DNA from: Tretioscincus oriximinensis
Taxonomy: Eukaryota; Chordata; Lepidosauria; Squamata; Gymnophthalmidae
Direction: 5' to 3'
DNA length: 64,000 nucleotides
Assembly (NCBI GenBank): GCA_022410635.1
Contig: JAJVDF010000137.1
Coordinates: 1,595,310 to 1,659,309, forward strand
Below the pieces are notes generated by a model that ran no database searches, had not been told where the DNA came from, and worked only from the letters and a program-made list of their open reading frames with translations. The first letter of the stretch is position 1. Each line of letters starts with the position of its first letter. A program made the translations under genes and the position numbers. This document shows, piece after piece, positions 54,066 to 64,000 of this stretch.

Positions 54066-54176
54066 GGCCAGTGTAGGCCGCGGCAGGCCACATTTGGCTC
54101 GTCCATGTGCCAATGTACACTATGTACACTATGTACAGTCCAGAATACGGCTCAGTATAGGCAGGGCTCAACCTTG
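54066..54176. mobile_element. MITE A copy with local tandem
   Basis: GGCCAGTGTAGGCCGCGGCA, GGCCACATTTGGC and CAGTCCAGAATACGGCTCAG. The right half has a 'TGTACACTA' triplication at 54114-54140. Confidence 0.65.
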
Positions 54177-54651
54177 CTTGTTTTCCCTTCGATGTAAAAC
54201 CTGAACACTGTTAAGCCCCCAATGCCTCTGAAGCGGCTGCTCCTCTTTCTCCTGGTTTGCCCCAGTCCTCCGATGGGATTCATTTATGCATCCGTCACAC
54301 GGCTATGCAAAGAAACAGACCCACACAGAGCGAGCGGCATGGCTCCCATTCATCTTGCTATGGAAATCAATCGCTTGCCCATTTGTCACCGTCAGGAGCC
54401 CAGCGCCCTACTTTGTCCGCTCACTGGAATGAAAAGTTTGCAAGTTTCAGTCAGGAAAAAAGGCCGCAGCCCTGAGAAAGCAAGGAGTGAAGGCATCTGG
54501 GAAAATATCCACCCTCTCTGTTTATTTATCCCAGCATTACATTTTCAAACAACCCAAAGCAACACACAAGGCAGTTTGCAGTCTGAAACCACACACTTTG
54601 TGAGCGGTAAACAACAGATACCCAAATCCAAACATAAAATGCAACGCTTTA
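54177..54651. other. Unassigned unique-looking sequence
   Basis: Low-repeat sequence; ATTCATTTATGCATCCGTC at 54277-54295 could be conserved non-coding sequence. The open frame 54222-54731 has no recognisable domain. Confidence 0.25.
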
Positions 54652-55090
54652 AATTTATTCATTTTTATTTCTATACCAGCCTATACCCGAGGGCCTCAGG
54701 GCGGTTAACAATAAAAACCAGTTTAACATAGTAAAACAATATCTGAAAAGTAGGGAAGAGGCCGCAGTTTTTTCAGCCAAAGGCCATGTGAAAGAGGGAT
54801 GCCTACAAGCACTTCCCCAATGCAGACTCGGATGGGGATTGAGGCACCTCAAGGGGGAGGCTGTTCCATAGTCTGGGGTTTGCCATGGAGAGGACCTTAT
54901 CCAGGGTTCTCCCCCTCTTTGCCACTGTGAGAGGCGGCAGAATCAGGAGGGCCTCTCTGCAGAACTCAAGGCACAGGCAGGTAGGTAAGGGAGAAGGGGT
55001 CCCTTGAGGTTCCCTGGGGCCCAAGTGATTTAGGGCCTTGTAGGCTAGAATTAATACCTTAAATTGACCTCGGTAACAAATTGGCAGATA
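54652..55090 (-). mobile_element. L2-type LINE, longest copy
   Basis: Minus-strand copy with the 3' tail (CTATACCAGCCTATACCCG, AGGGCCTCAGGGCGGTTAAC) and upstream the ORF2 C-terminal region: on the minus strand FKVLILAYKALNHLGPRE (~55020-55075), then LLILPPLTVAKRGRTLD and NPRLWNSLPLEVPQS (54830-54950). The 'AYKALN' and 'LWNSLP' blocks are characteristic of L2-clade reverse transcriptases. Not intact. Confidence 0.88.
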
Positions 55091-56387
55091 ATGGGCAAAG
55101 CAAAAATATGAGAATATTATTTAAAAGGTTTGAAGAGCAGCGGCAGGAAAATGAATGATTAGGCCTCTTTCACTGATAACTGGAAATTCTACATATCCCT
55201 TCCCTTGTGTAAGAAGAATGGCTGGTTCCAGGGACAAGGCAGCTCTGGGCTGCTGCTGTAGCTGGGCTGACAATGCTACTGATGTTTCAAATCAGCGCTG
55301 TGCTCTCGGAGCAGAGCTCCCCATTGGTGCACTTTGGCCACAGGAAGGATGGGAGGGGCTTCAATGGGGGCTCCCTTGGCTTCATCCACTCAATGCCCCA
55401 TCAGGCCTCCTAGAGCATTACGAGGAGAGGGAAGAACTTGAAGGATGTCATAGCAGCAGCATCACCCTGATGCAACAGAATTTCCCGGCCCCTGGGAGCT
55501 GCACGACAACTGCAGAAATCACAAATAACGCAAGAGGAAAGGTTCTTTCTTCATTCCAAAGCTGGCATAAGCCCGGGGAAGTTCCCACGGGGCCAGACGT
55601 GCCTGCTGTGATGACACAGGGATGCCATGTTGCCAGCGTGGGACTTTGCATGGCACCCCAGAGCTGCAGGGAAGGAAGGAAACTTCAGCCGACCCCAGCA
55701 GAGACTTTGCTCCCATTCATGTCACCTTCTTTTGCAATCTGCCTCTAGGTGGCTCATTGGCCCCCAAAGGTGTCATGGTAGAAATCTGTTTCCATTTTGA
55801 TTGCAGCAACCTACAATCCCTGCCTAGTGGGCGGAAGGCAGCTTTGATGGCCACCCACTTGCTATCAGAAGAGATGGCAGGAAAACACCCGTCCTGCCCA
55901 CAGGTTTCCTCTCGGCCAGCGCTGGACTTTGGGGTGAATCTGAGCCGGCTTTGTTCCCGTGGAGAAGAGATGTCGGCATCCGTGGCTATTTCCCTGCCTT
56001 CAGTGGGTGGAGGAGGGGCAATTCCAAGGAATGGGAAGTAAGCAGCGTCCAATGGCTTTGCCGAGTTGCGTCACTTTTAGTTGCCCTTCTTATGCTCCCC
56101 GTATTGTGCCGCCAATGCTCAAGTGGGCGAGCACATCTGTGACATGAGTAGGAATCACAAGCAGCAGCTCAGAGGATATTTTCTGTGTTTTCATAAGAAA
56201 CCTCTCTGTCCCTGTTAAATATTCATACCCTCTCTCTCCACTTCACATGTTACGCCAGCTGAAGAGCAGGATGGGCCCTTACGAGGCCACCGGATTCTTC
56301 TCCCTACAAAAACCTGCTCCCCACCCAAACAAAAATTGCACAGAGCCTTTTAGAGCAGGAACATAGCAAAATTGGCAGGCAGAGGCC
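55091..56387. other. Unassigned sequence
   Basis: Long open frames on both strands at 55155-56050 (up to 197 codons) have no recognisable domain or codon signature. No element recognised. Confidence 0.3.
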
Positions 56388-56533
56388 CTCTCCACACTGG
56401 TCCTTATTCTGGTCTGTAGCTCGGGGGCAGAGCTTAGCTGCCCACATGCCAGTGTAGACTATGGAAGGCCCCCAGTGGACGGCAGGCTCCTATTCTGGGA
56501 TACAGAACAGAATAAGGCTCAGTGTGGACAAAG
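56388..56533. mobile_element. Palindromic MITE A, near-complete
   Basis: CCACACTGGTCCTTATTCTG, CCCACATGCCAGTGTAGACT, ATGGAAGGCCCCCAGTGG, then GGCAGGCTCCTATTCTGG and CAGAATAAGGCTCAGTGTGG. Confidence 0.85.
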
Positions 56534-57044
56534 CCAGAAAGTATAAAAATGATGTTTTCTGACCTGTTAAATTTGCACATGCAGCTTACAAACTGCTCTA
56601 TATTTCTTTCACAAAAGTGGAAACAGTGCAGGTGAACCAATATATCTAACAATTAGATTGAAATTGGAAACCATGTACCCTGGGCATTAGATATTCTCAT
56701 GCAATGTGAAGCTGCAGCTCATTAGTGGGCCCTGGCCTTCTTTCTGAGGACAGAGGATGGAGCCATCTATCGGCACAAGACGTTTGCGGGTCTAAGCTGT
56801 GTGGCCTTTTTCAGTTGAGCCATGGCGCATTGTCCTTATGCAGATGTTCCAGCAATGTATCAAGATTATTTTGGTAAGCATCCAAGGTGCCCCCACATAC
56901 TGTTTCCCACACGCTTTCCTTCCGCCAGGGTGGCTTCTCTGTCACATGGTCCTTGTGCAGCCGTTTTCTGCACTGTAGCACCATATACAGCAATCCCCAT
57001 CTTGCTGGCTCAGCACACGTGTAGTGAGCAAAAGGCACAAGTGT
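56534..57044. other. Unassigned sequence
   Basis: Nothing recognised. Confidence 0.3.
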
Positions 57045-57130
57045 GACTGTTCAGGGGGTAGCATTTGAGACCTGCCATGGACTACCCCAGCATGCAGACT
57101 TTCCCAAGGTACAGCCCAGAATAAAACATC
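57045..57130. mobile_element. MITE A, degraded
   Basis: GAGACCTGCCATGGACTACC and TACAGCCCAGAATAAAACATC match the right arm loosely. Confidence 0.5.
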
Positions 57131-57567
57131 CCTCAAAAGCAAATCTGAGAAAGAGCCTCAGAGAAGAGGCACTTAAATCCGCCACAAAGGAGAGCTCATG
57201 GACTGAAGAGATCAATGGCCACATTTGTCACGTTTCTCTTCCTTACAAATGTGAATGTGCCAGAAAGTACAGCACTGATTACAAGGAATCAAAAGCCATT
57301 TCCTGCATGAGGCCTTGTTCCAGATCGGGGGGCCATTTCCCCATTCTTTGCTGAGGAAAATTAAAAAAAAAATCACTGCACCACCACTAGGGGGCTCTGG
57401 CAACCGGGGCAACTTCTGAAGGCACCCTCCCCTCAGTAAAAAAAAAATCAAACTTCTCACACACATCAAAAAATTCTCGCATACTTTAACATTTTCACAC
57501 ACTTAAAAGAATTCTCACGTGCTTCACAGATTTCTTGGAAAGGGCTTTCAGAGATGTAGGTACGTTT

Positions 57568-57609
57568 ATTTCAGAGAAATAGCCGTGTTAGTACAGTAGA
57601 AAGTCCAGC

Positions 57610-57640
<31 letters not shown>

Positions 57641-57838
57641 AGTACTTTTATCCCGCCCTTCACCCTAAGGTCGCAGGGCGGCTTACAACATTAAAATAGC
57701 ATGACAATTAAAAACAGTGACCGCCAAACCCTCCCCCCCCATTCACCCCCTCCCCCCCCAGGCGTGAGCACTTTGAGACTAACAGGAGAAAAGAGGGTGG
57801 CAGAAGCTTTCGTAGGCACGTCTGTTTCTTCAGATGCA
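57568..57838 (-). mobile_element. Fold-back repeat monomer split by a SINE tail
   Basis: TTTCAGAGAAATAGCCGTG to GAAAGTCCAGCAAAGC (57568-57615), then after the insert GCACTTTGAGACTAACAGG, GGTGGCAGAAGCTTTCGTAG and TTTCTTCAGATGC (57757-57838). The hairpin end is on the right; on the minus strand the core is CTGAAGA (complement 57826-57832) with GAAA (complement 57808-57811). Confidence 0.75.
57616..57756 (-). mobile_element. SINE/L2 tail inserted in the fold-back repeat
   Basis: TTTATTTATTTATTTATTTTTA, 'ATCCCGCCCTTCACCCTAAG', GTCGCAGGGCGGCTTACAAC, then a C-rich end. This is the 3' tail of the L2/SINE set, minus strand, inside the fold-back unit. Confidence 0.8.
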
Positions 57839-57930
57839 TGTTTGTGAGTGATTTGCATATTTATGAACATGCAAATTAGCATGAATATTAATTGTCCCGG
57901 TTTGGGCCTCAGAAAATCTTGTCAGACTTT

Positions 57931-58825
57931 GCTATCCCCAACCTTGGAAGCAGGCCGCATTGGAGACAATCTCATTGGATAAAAGAAAACCGGGCGCGGG
58001 CAGCCACTAATCACGCTTTAGCTGTCACCACAGAATTTTAGGCTCCCTGTCCCAAACTGGATTGCCATATCTCTCCCCAGGCTTGCAGCTCTGCTTACTT
58101 TTAATGCTGATTTGTTTCCAAAGCGCTGGAGGATGTATGTTCTGTATCTTGGCATGTTACTCTCACCTGTGAGCATATCTACAAGTGCAACACACCTTTC
58201 GGTAAACACATTTTCCCTCCAAGTCTGCATCACAATATTGGGAGCCATGCAAATGTCAGAGGGTATTTGCCCTTCAGGTTGCCTGTGAATCTCAGGGCGG
58301 GCAGGTTCTATAGATTTGCATTTGCAAGCAAACTAAACTTATTTACCTCCGCCCTCAGAATTATGTCGCTTTATCAGCAAATAGTACATAAACACAAAGC
58401 AGTTATTTTTTTAGGATGCACCCCAGCATGAATATTTTAAAAAATAAATCTAAAAAGAATAAAGATTGGCCAGAAATCTTTTCCTGTCGTGGGTTTAAAG
58501 CTCACAAACACAGAGGATTTCCTTGGACACCTCAAGGTGGCAAGCAAATTATTGATTGACTGCACAGTTCTGGGCTTAAACTATCTTTCCCCCAATTTAT
58601 AAAAAGTTCACAAAAATATTACTGATATGCACTAAAAAGATAAACCTGCTTACATAGAATACACAAACATTTACAGCAATCATTTTAATGATAAACATTG
58701 CAAAAGGCCATAACAAACCTGTTATAGTTACTTGGCTTCGTTGGAAAGCCAAGACACAGCAATGAACCTCTCCTTAGTTCCAGGTGGGCTGCCATTGTTT
58801 GTACCGGCATTTAGATTCCTTGTTA
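57931..58825. other. Unassigned sequence
   Basis: AT-rich and low-repeat; 58310-58420 (CTATAGATTTGCATTTGCAA) could be conserved non-coding sequence. No gene recognised. Confidence 0.25.
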
Positions 58826-59000
58826 CCTGGACCCTGTCCCCAGTGAGCCTTATTCTGGACTATATCTTGGAATAGCAGCCTGCCATCTACGTGCTTGTGT
58901 AAGTTATGGCAGCTCATTGATTGAAAACTGCCATAGTCTACATTGGCATGTGGATGGCCAAACTCTGAACTGGGAACAGGATCCCAGGGTGTGATTACAC
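58826..59000. mobile_element. Palindromic MITE A, near-complete, right end altered
   Basis: CCCTGTCCCCAGTGAGCCTT, GGCAGCTCATTGATTG / CTGCCATAGTCTACATTGGC and GTGGATGGCCAAACTCTGAA. The usual GGCTCACTGGGG end is missing and an unrelated GGAACAGGATCCCAGG follows. Confidence 0.8.
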
Positions 59001-59124
59001 AGGCTTCGTATATTTTCTGAGCAATTCTGAAATTGTAAAGGCAGACAAAAGAGCCCCCAAGTATCCTTACCCCACCCTGAAGCCTTGAGATCTGCAGCAT
59101 CCACAGGGACCACAGTTTACTAAG

Positions 59125-59216
59125 GCTCCGTCCTCACTGAGCTTTATTCTGGGCTATATCTCACCAGCTGCATGCTAGTGTAGACTATGGCAGTCCCGAA
59201 TGGGATGGCCTGCCTC
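59125..59216. mobile_element. MITE A, left half
   Basis: CCGTCCTCACTGAGCTTTAT, CATGCTAGTGTAGACTATGG and CAGTCCCGAATGGGATGGC. Ends near the centre. Confidence 0.75.
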
Positions 59217-59753
59217 TTTGACTCTTGAATCATTGTCTTACTGCTAGGACCCTGGAAGGGGGAATCAGTGGACCCATAATGGGGTGATGTGCCTGTCCAA
59301 ACGCAGGTGTTCCTGGCCTTCTGGACTCTAAGGAACAAACACCTGTTGTGCCCATTTGCCAATGCAAGCAAGGGCTGGAGGTTGCTAGCATCCTGAGCAC
59401 TCCTTGCTTGGAAATGTCTTCTCCCACAACTGGGCACTGTGGTGGGTTTAATTCCGCTCATTTGCCTTGTTCTCCGCCATCATATGCTGTTGTATTAAAC
59501 ATTCATGTTGCTGCTCCACCTGGAGGAAAACCAGGTCAAGGCCCAACTGTATTAAGGGTCACAGCCAGGACGGCTGCATTATGCATCTTGCCTTTAAAAA
59601 TAACGCCAGGCTGGTGAGCGATTAAGCTCCTCGAACCTGCCCCCATCAGCTGAACGGCAACGGTGTTCCCCCAGCTGCACGCCCAGGACAAGCATTTTGC
59701 TCCAGCCCGTAGATCCCTCCCATCCCCCAGGGCCCCGTTTGTATCAGAATCTC
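59217..59753. other. Unassigned sequence
   Basis: Nothing recognised. Confidence 0.3.
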
Positions 59754-59905
59754 AGGTGTAGCTCACTGGCAGAGCCCTGTGCCTAGAAAGCAGAGGGTTG
59801 CGGGTTCAGTCCCCTGGCCTCAGACAATACCAGCAGCAGGGGATTTGGATATTGCTTATTCCATTAATTCTTGGACCAGGGAGATCAAATGAAAGATGCA
59901 AAGAA
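59754..59905 (+). mobile_element. tRNA-derived SINE, second type, good promoter
   Basis: GTAGCTCACTGGCAGAGC (box A, 59758-59775) and GGGTTCAGTCCC (box B, 59802-59813) are at typical tRNA spacing; the upstream region matches tRNA-like 5' ends. Post-box B sequence (CTGGCCTCAGACAATACCAG) is as in the family copy at 26808. Not a functional tRNA gene: no aminoacyl stem closes it. Confidence 0.75.
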
Positions 59906-60059
59906 CGTAATGCTGGTTGTGAAGAAGAAAAAACAATGTGAAATAATCCCTCCCACCGCCCATATTAGCAAGCAATGAATCTTAGCAATGTCTTCAACTC
60001 CTGGGCAATTACACAGAGGAGCCCATGAATTTTTACTGGTCACTCAATGGACTTATTGT

Positions 60060-60405
60060 TGGCTACTGAAATGGAAGCATCGGTGGGAGAGGCAGGCAGG
60101 AGTCCTCTAAAAGTGATTTGCACTCAGCTGCGGGAAGGTGAAGGGTTTGCTTTGCCTTCTGCCTGAGATGCTAAGAGGCAAGTGGGGGCACTGTGTGCGT
60201 CAGAATGTTGGGTTACATGGGCCTGTGAGGCTTTTCTTAATTCATGGAGGCCACCTGTATTATCAATGGCTACTAAAAATGGGAGCCCAGGTACTGCCTC
60301 CAGATTGGAGAGGCAGGCAGGGAGCTGAGAGCAGGTGAGGGTTTTGCCTTTGTCTTCCGCTTGAGTTGCCCAGAAGCAACCAATAGGCAGGAGGCTGGAC
60401 TAGAT
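60060..60405 (+). mobile_element. CR1 LINE 3' ends, two tandem tails
   Basis: Two plus-strand tail regions (60085-60245 and 60280-60405): GAGGCAGGCAGGAGTCC, TGGGTTACATGGGCCTGTG and, again, GGAGAGGCAGGCAGGGAG, GAGGCTGGACTAGATCATGA. Confidence 0.65.
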
Positions 60406-60745
60406 CATGAAGCTGGAAGGGTCATGGAGCCCAAACCTCCGCTCAGGGCAGGATTCACTTAACCATCCCAGACCTCTCTTTGAAAACCTCCACTGAAGAG
60501 GTCCTCCACTTCTGGGGCAACATAGTCCGTTGTTGGAAAGTTTCTTCTGATATCTAACCTGTCTCTCCTCTTACCCAGCTTCATCCCACGGGTTCCATTT
60601 CTTCCCTGTGCCAATGAGTTGATCCTTCTGCTCTGTAGAAACCCTTCAGATGTTTGTAAGTAGCTCTACGGTCTCCTTTCCTCTTTTGCAGGCCAAGCAT
60701 CCCTGGATCCTTTACTCACTGTTTCCAGGTGTGCTGTGCTCTGTC
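60395..60745 (-). mobile_element. CR1 LINE 3' end, opposite orientation
   Basis: Minus-strand CR1: GAAGCTGGAAGGGTCATGG, CATCCCAGACCTCTCTTTG, CTCCACTTCTGGGGCAAC, GTTTCTTCTGATATCTAACC, CCTTCTGCTCTGTAGAAACC. It meets the plus-strand tail at ~60400, tail to tail. Confidence 0.75.
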
Positions 60746-61697
60746 CCCAGGGAGCTCCTATAATATTCAGGTGCTAAATTTCAATATAGTCATTGGCAAA
60801 TTAACACAATGCAAAGCAACCATACGGGAAGGCTGGTCCATTTTCATACAATTAAAATGGTGTGTACCATTGACATTCTTTCTAAATGGTGGTTGCAGTT
60901 CCATAGAAATAGAGATGCCACATCCAGCTGATTTACTTATTCTATTTATTTATCCTTCTCCCTATACTCAGAAGGTTTTATTCCTATGAAAGCTCACATC
61001 TGGCCAGCAATCAGGTGATCGAAGGAGATCGTCTCTAAGGGAGACCCTGCTAATCCACTCGTTCTCTGTGTGCCTGCAGACAGTGGCGAACAGGAAGGCC
61101 CATTGGGAGAAGAAAGCTGAGCCCTTGCATCTGTCACGGGCGAGTAAGACCCCTCTTGCCCTCTGCCTCCATTAAAGTGCCATTCAGTTGGGCACCGCAA
61201 GCCAAGAAACCTTAAGAGCTCCCTGGCGTCCCATTATGAAAATTTGGCGCACTCCGCACTGCCGTTTGATCACCCATTTGGAAGCTGCCCTTGTATTTAC
61301 CTGACCAAAACGAACATTTGTTCTTAATTAGCCAACTGGCTAAGGTACAAAAAACTGAAAGGAAAAAGCTGATGAGGAAACTGGAATCCTGCTGTCTGCC
61401 AAGCCGTCTGTCCGGCTGATCACTCATGGGAAACAGATTTATGTAAGCAGAACCCAGCCCCATATGGCTTCTCTGCTCCCGTGTGCTCAGAACAACTAGG
61501 CCCCAACCCCACACGGGCTTCACTGATGAAAATGCTGGGAATCAGAATGGCTGCATATGCCCAGGCCAGGATGCATTGGGCAAACGCACCCTAAGCGACC
61601 GAGATATTGGCCTACGAGATATTGCTGAACGATAAGCTCTGTGGTTTTGGGAGCTGCAGCTCAGGCACGTCTGGAAGAGGGATTCCTACGGTGAATT
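60746..61697. other. Unassigned sequence
   Basis: 61205-61340 is low-repeat (TTGGCGCACTCCGCACTGCC, TTAATTAGCCAACTGGC) and may be conserved non-coding sequence. No gene recognised. Confidence 0.25.
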
Positions 61698-61848
61698 CAC
61701 ATTGCACCCTAGTCTGGGCTAGAATACAGACTTCCCATNTGCATGTTAGAGTAGACAGTGGCAGCCCCCATAGCCTACCTTGGCATGTGGATAGCCATAT
61801 TCTGAAACAGGGCCCAGAATAAGGCTCAGTATGAATTCATCCCTAGTA
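61698..61848. mobile_element. MITE A, near-complete, diverged
   Basis: CCCTAGTCTGGGCTAGAATA, GCATGTTAGAGTAGACAGTG, TAGCCTACCTTGGCATGTGG and CAGAATAAGGCTCAGTATG. An unresolved base lies at 61739. Confidence 0.75.
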
Positions 61849-62089
61849 AGCTTGCTTGGTCTGCACAGTGGTCAGTGGAGAATCACCCTAAGAATGAGGG
61901 GTTTGAAAGAGTCCAACAACCACTCAAAATGTGGCATGTAGATGACATCTTCATAGTCAAAGAAGTGTTTTCTGTGTGGCTTTGAGGGTGAGATAGTAAG
62001 ACCGCTGTAGGTATGTTCTATGTCACAAAGTCTCTGATATATAACTCTGGTCTGCTCAACCCAGCTTAGGGTTGCTGTGTGGCTTTAGG
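61849..62089. other. Unassigned sequence
   Basis: Nothing recognised. Confidence 0.3.
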
Positions 62090-62180
62090 TAGTCATAGAC
62101 TCATAGAGTTGGAAGACTTATGTGAGAGACCTCTAGAGATAACTCCAGGGCTCTGCTCAGATACAAGCCAAGGCTTCTGG
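62090..62180 (-). mobile_element. CR1 LINE tail, second subfamily
   Basis: GTAGTCATAGACTCATAGAG, TTGGAAGACTTATGTGAG and CCAGGGCTCTGCTCAG. Diverged. Confidence 0.65.
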
Positions 62181-62317
62181 ATGAAGTGCTTCATCAGCTC
62201 CTCCCAAAATCTCACTTGTGCCACAGCCTGAACCAGAAGCTCCACCACCTCTACCAGGCCTGCTTCCCTCACCTTCCTTTCCGTGCTTGCTCTGCTCCTT
62301 CTTGGGAGGGGAAGCAT

Positions 62318-62570
62318 TGGTTTGCCTGTTTAATTATTTGTTTGTTTATTTTACATTTCTATACCACCCTATACCGGAAGGTCTCAGAGTATTTAACAAT
62401 GAAATCCATATTAAAACAGTAACACCTAAAAGTAGGGAAAGGAGAGCAGTTTTTTCAGTCAACGGCCAGGGGAAAGAGATGCGTCTTCAAGGGTTTTCTG
62501 AATGCAGCAGAGCTGGTGACTGAAGCGCCTCAAGGGGGAGACAATTCCGTAGTCTGGTTGGCACGGACAG
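62318..62570 (-). mobile_element. L2-type LINE 3' end
   Basis: Minus-strand tail: TATTTTACATTTCTATACC, ACCCTATACCGGAAGGTCTC, then AGTTTTTTCAGTCAACGGCC, AAGGGTTTTCTGAATGCAGC and CTCAAGGGGGAGACAATTCC. Confidence 0.85.
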
Positions 62571-62992
62571 ACCAGGCTCCATTTTATTCAGCTGTGTTCA
62601 ACTGGGCCTGCTCCAAGAGACCTCAACTAGCGTGACCATGAATAGATCTCTCCAGATGAGGGGGAAACGTGCTCTGCTCATGTCTGCTTTACAGCCACAG
62701 TGCCACTCCCAACCCCCTACACATAAGCCTTTCCTATTAATAGGGCAATTAGTTATCCAATCACCCAATCAACATAAACAGTGACTCCTCTATAATTGGG
62801 CACCCCACCCCCACATCTGAGGCAGTGGGGATGGAGGTACTAATGCTGCAGNGGAAGATCCCTTCACTACCAGCATTAGAGCAACCATGGCCTGGCCTTC
62901 TTTTGTTTCCTTTGCAACCTTTGCTCAAGATCTGCCCCAACCCAGGCCTCAGGGGGATGCTGACATCTGTTTAACTTAGGAAGATTCATCAA
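62571..62992. other. Unassigned sequence
   Basis: Nothing recognised; a C-rich patch near 62800-62820. Confidence 0.3.
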
Positions 62993-63068
62993 GGAGGCGT
63001 TTGAGAGGTGATCTGATTGAAGTGTACAAAATCATGCATGGGATGGACAGGGTGAATAGAGAAAAAAT
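62993..63068 (+). mobile_element. Isolated internal CR1 ORF2 fragment
   Basis: GGCGTTTGAGAGGTGATCTG, GTGTACAAAATCATGCATGG, GATGGACAGGGTGAATAGAG, with no CR1 sequence on either side. It corresponds to RRLRGDLIEVYKIMHGMDRV in ORF2. The 3' end is missing. Confidence 0.85.
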
Positions 63069-63796
63069 GAATGGAAACATCTGATAGGGAAACCGCAAAG
63101 AGTGAGAAAATTGTGGCTCACACAAACCGAGGTAATCTCCCAGACCCTGTAAGGTGTGTGTATTACGCACACTACCTGAGGTCAAGACAGTGTTTTTTCC
63201 CCAAGAAGGTAAAACACCGGCAGCAATAAAAATAATAATGAGAAAAAGGCTGACCAGAAAACACAAGAGATGTGGCTTATAATGCTGAGACAGTCAGCCA
63301 ATGGAGAGATGGACAAGTGACTTATGGTGCCTTCCAAAATCTGATGTCCATCACCATTGGAGCTCACCAAGAATAGTCAACTTCCATGACTGAAGCTCCT
63401 GCTCAGGTGCCAAAGTCCATTCAGCATCCAGAAAGGAGCAACTTCCCAAGAAATTGGAGGAAAGGGCACCATAGGGAATGCTATCTCCAGACCTTTTGAC
63501 CCTTTGAATTTTTAGTTGATTAACAAAAACATCTGTAACTTCTTCTCTGCTTTTTTATTGTCGTTTGTTTAGTGCCATCAATGTTTATAGTTGGTGAATA
63601 CAGCTGAGGAGACCCTTGGCTGAAGAAGCTGTTGAGAAGTGCCTGGAATGTAGCTGTGGGCAAACATAAGCAGCATAGGAAGATCAAGAGGACCTTGCAT
63701 GTGGGCACAATGACCAGCTTATGGTTCTTCTAGTCCAACAGCCTTTCTTCTCAGTTGTCAGCCAGTTGACACACAAATCTGGCAAATTCTGTAGAC
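63069..63796. other. Unassigned sequence
   Basis: Nothing recognised. Confidence 0.3.
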
Positions 63797-63940
63797 CAGA
63801 GAGGTCAAACTGGTGGCCTTCCTGAACCACAATTTCCAACATTATTTTTGGTTTAGCAAAGTGACAATGCTGGGCATGGGATGGAATGTTGGGAATTGTG
63901 GTTCAGGAACATCTGGAGAGCCATCATTTTGATATCATTG
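63797..63940. mobile_element. Palindromic MITE B, probable hAT type
   Basis: Inner arms TCCTGAACCACAATTTCCAA and TTGGGAATTGTGGTTCAGGA (23 bp with one mismatch). Outer parts include GGTGGCC / GGAGAGCC. The 8-bp flanks CTGTAGAC (63789-63796) and CTATAGAT (63941-63948) agree at 6 of 8 positions. It resembles a very common squamate MITE (from memory). Confidence 0.65.
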
Positions 63941-64000
63941 CTATAGATCATGTGCTTTTCATTCTGGTAGCATCCATTTCACATCTTGTGATTGGCTACA

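Larger units (their letters stand above)
57313..57930 (-). mobile_element. Non-autonomous hAT element, interrupted
   Basis: Same family as 26130-26701, reversed. The left end is GTTCCAGATC (57313-57330). The TCACTGCACCACCACTAGG and AGAATTCTCACGTGCTTCAC blocks (complementary to AAGTGTGTGAGAATT) follow. The right end is CCTCAGAAAATCTTGTCAGAC (57907-57928). A fold-back repeat and a SINE lie inside it (57568-57838). Confidence 0.8.

Noticed and set aside
54222..54731. 169-codon open frame
   Set aside because: It runs into an L2 3' tail and shows no domain.
55155..55748. 197-codon open frame on the plus strand
   Set aside because: No domain recognised, no splice or promoter context, and overlapping antisense frames of similar length. 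A chance open stretch is more likely.
59754..59830. Cellular tRNA gene
   Set aside because: Boxes A and B are good, but no anticodon arm or acceptor stem closes, and the sequence continues as a SINE.

Overview
The window looks like a repeat-rich, intergenic or intronic piece of a squamate reptile genome. The evidence is the mix of elements. There are many CR1 LINEs whose 3' ends finish in TTCTTATG-type tails. There are L2-like LINEs and a tRNA-derived SINE that share a 3' tail, a Bov-B/RTE LINE end, degraded L1 ends, a chromodomain Ty3/Gypsy fragment, hAT and Tc1/mariner miniature elements, and a very numerous palindromic MITE-like family. I recognise no host protein-coding exon, no cellular tRNA or rRNA gene and no CRISPR array. 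The only coding sequence I can support is transposon-derived and broken. Single isolated N bases are scattered through the window, probably unresolved or heterozygous sites.

Layout. 1-6 kb: CR1 3' ends in minus orientation (one split by a SINE/L2 tail), a promoter-like GC/CCAAT/TATA block, a fold-back repeat with a hammerhead-like hairpin, and the first palindromic MITE copies. 6-15 kb: sparse sequence, an L1 end, then two tRNA SINEs flanking a 1.5-kb CR1 with a perfect 14-bp target duplication. 14-24 kb: a three-unit tandem of the fold-back repeat, an 81-bp perfect Tc1-like hairpin, MITE copies and two L2 ends meeting tail to tail. 24-30 kb: a CR1 3' half, a complete non-autonomous hAT element with 8-bp target duplication, and more SINE and L2 material. 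31-34 kb: a 5'-truncated Gypsy element (RNase H end, integrase, chromodomain, 3' LTR) lodged in a fold-back repeat. 34-42 kb: a Bov-B end, two inverted dimers of the fold-back repeat, a 39-unit GAA/TTC tract and polypurine tracts. 42-54 kb: two long CR1 copies, one carrying a mariner-type MITE in its endonuclease region, an L1 end, L2 ends and a SINE nested in CR1. 54-64 kb: L2 ends, MITE copies, a three-level nest (hAT, then fold-back repeat, then SINE), tail-to-tail CR1 fragments and a hAT-like palindromic MITE.

The elements work together only as host and parasite. CR1, L2, L1 and Bov-B are the retrotransposition engines. The tRNA SINE carries an L2-type 3' tail, so it was probably copied by L2 machinery. 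The MITEs have no coding capacity and would have depended on absent transposases. The non-repetitive remainder includes several AT-rich stretches that resemble conserved non-coding elements, but this cannot be tested without other genomes.
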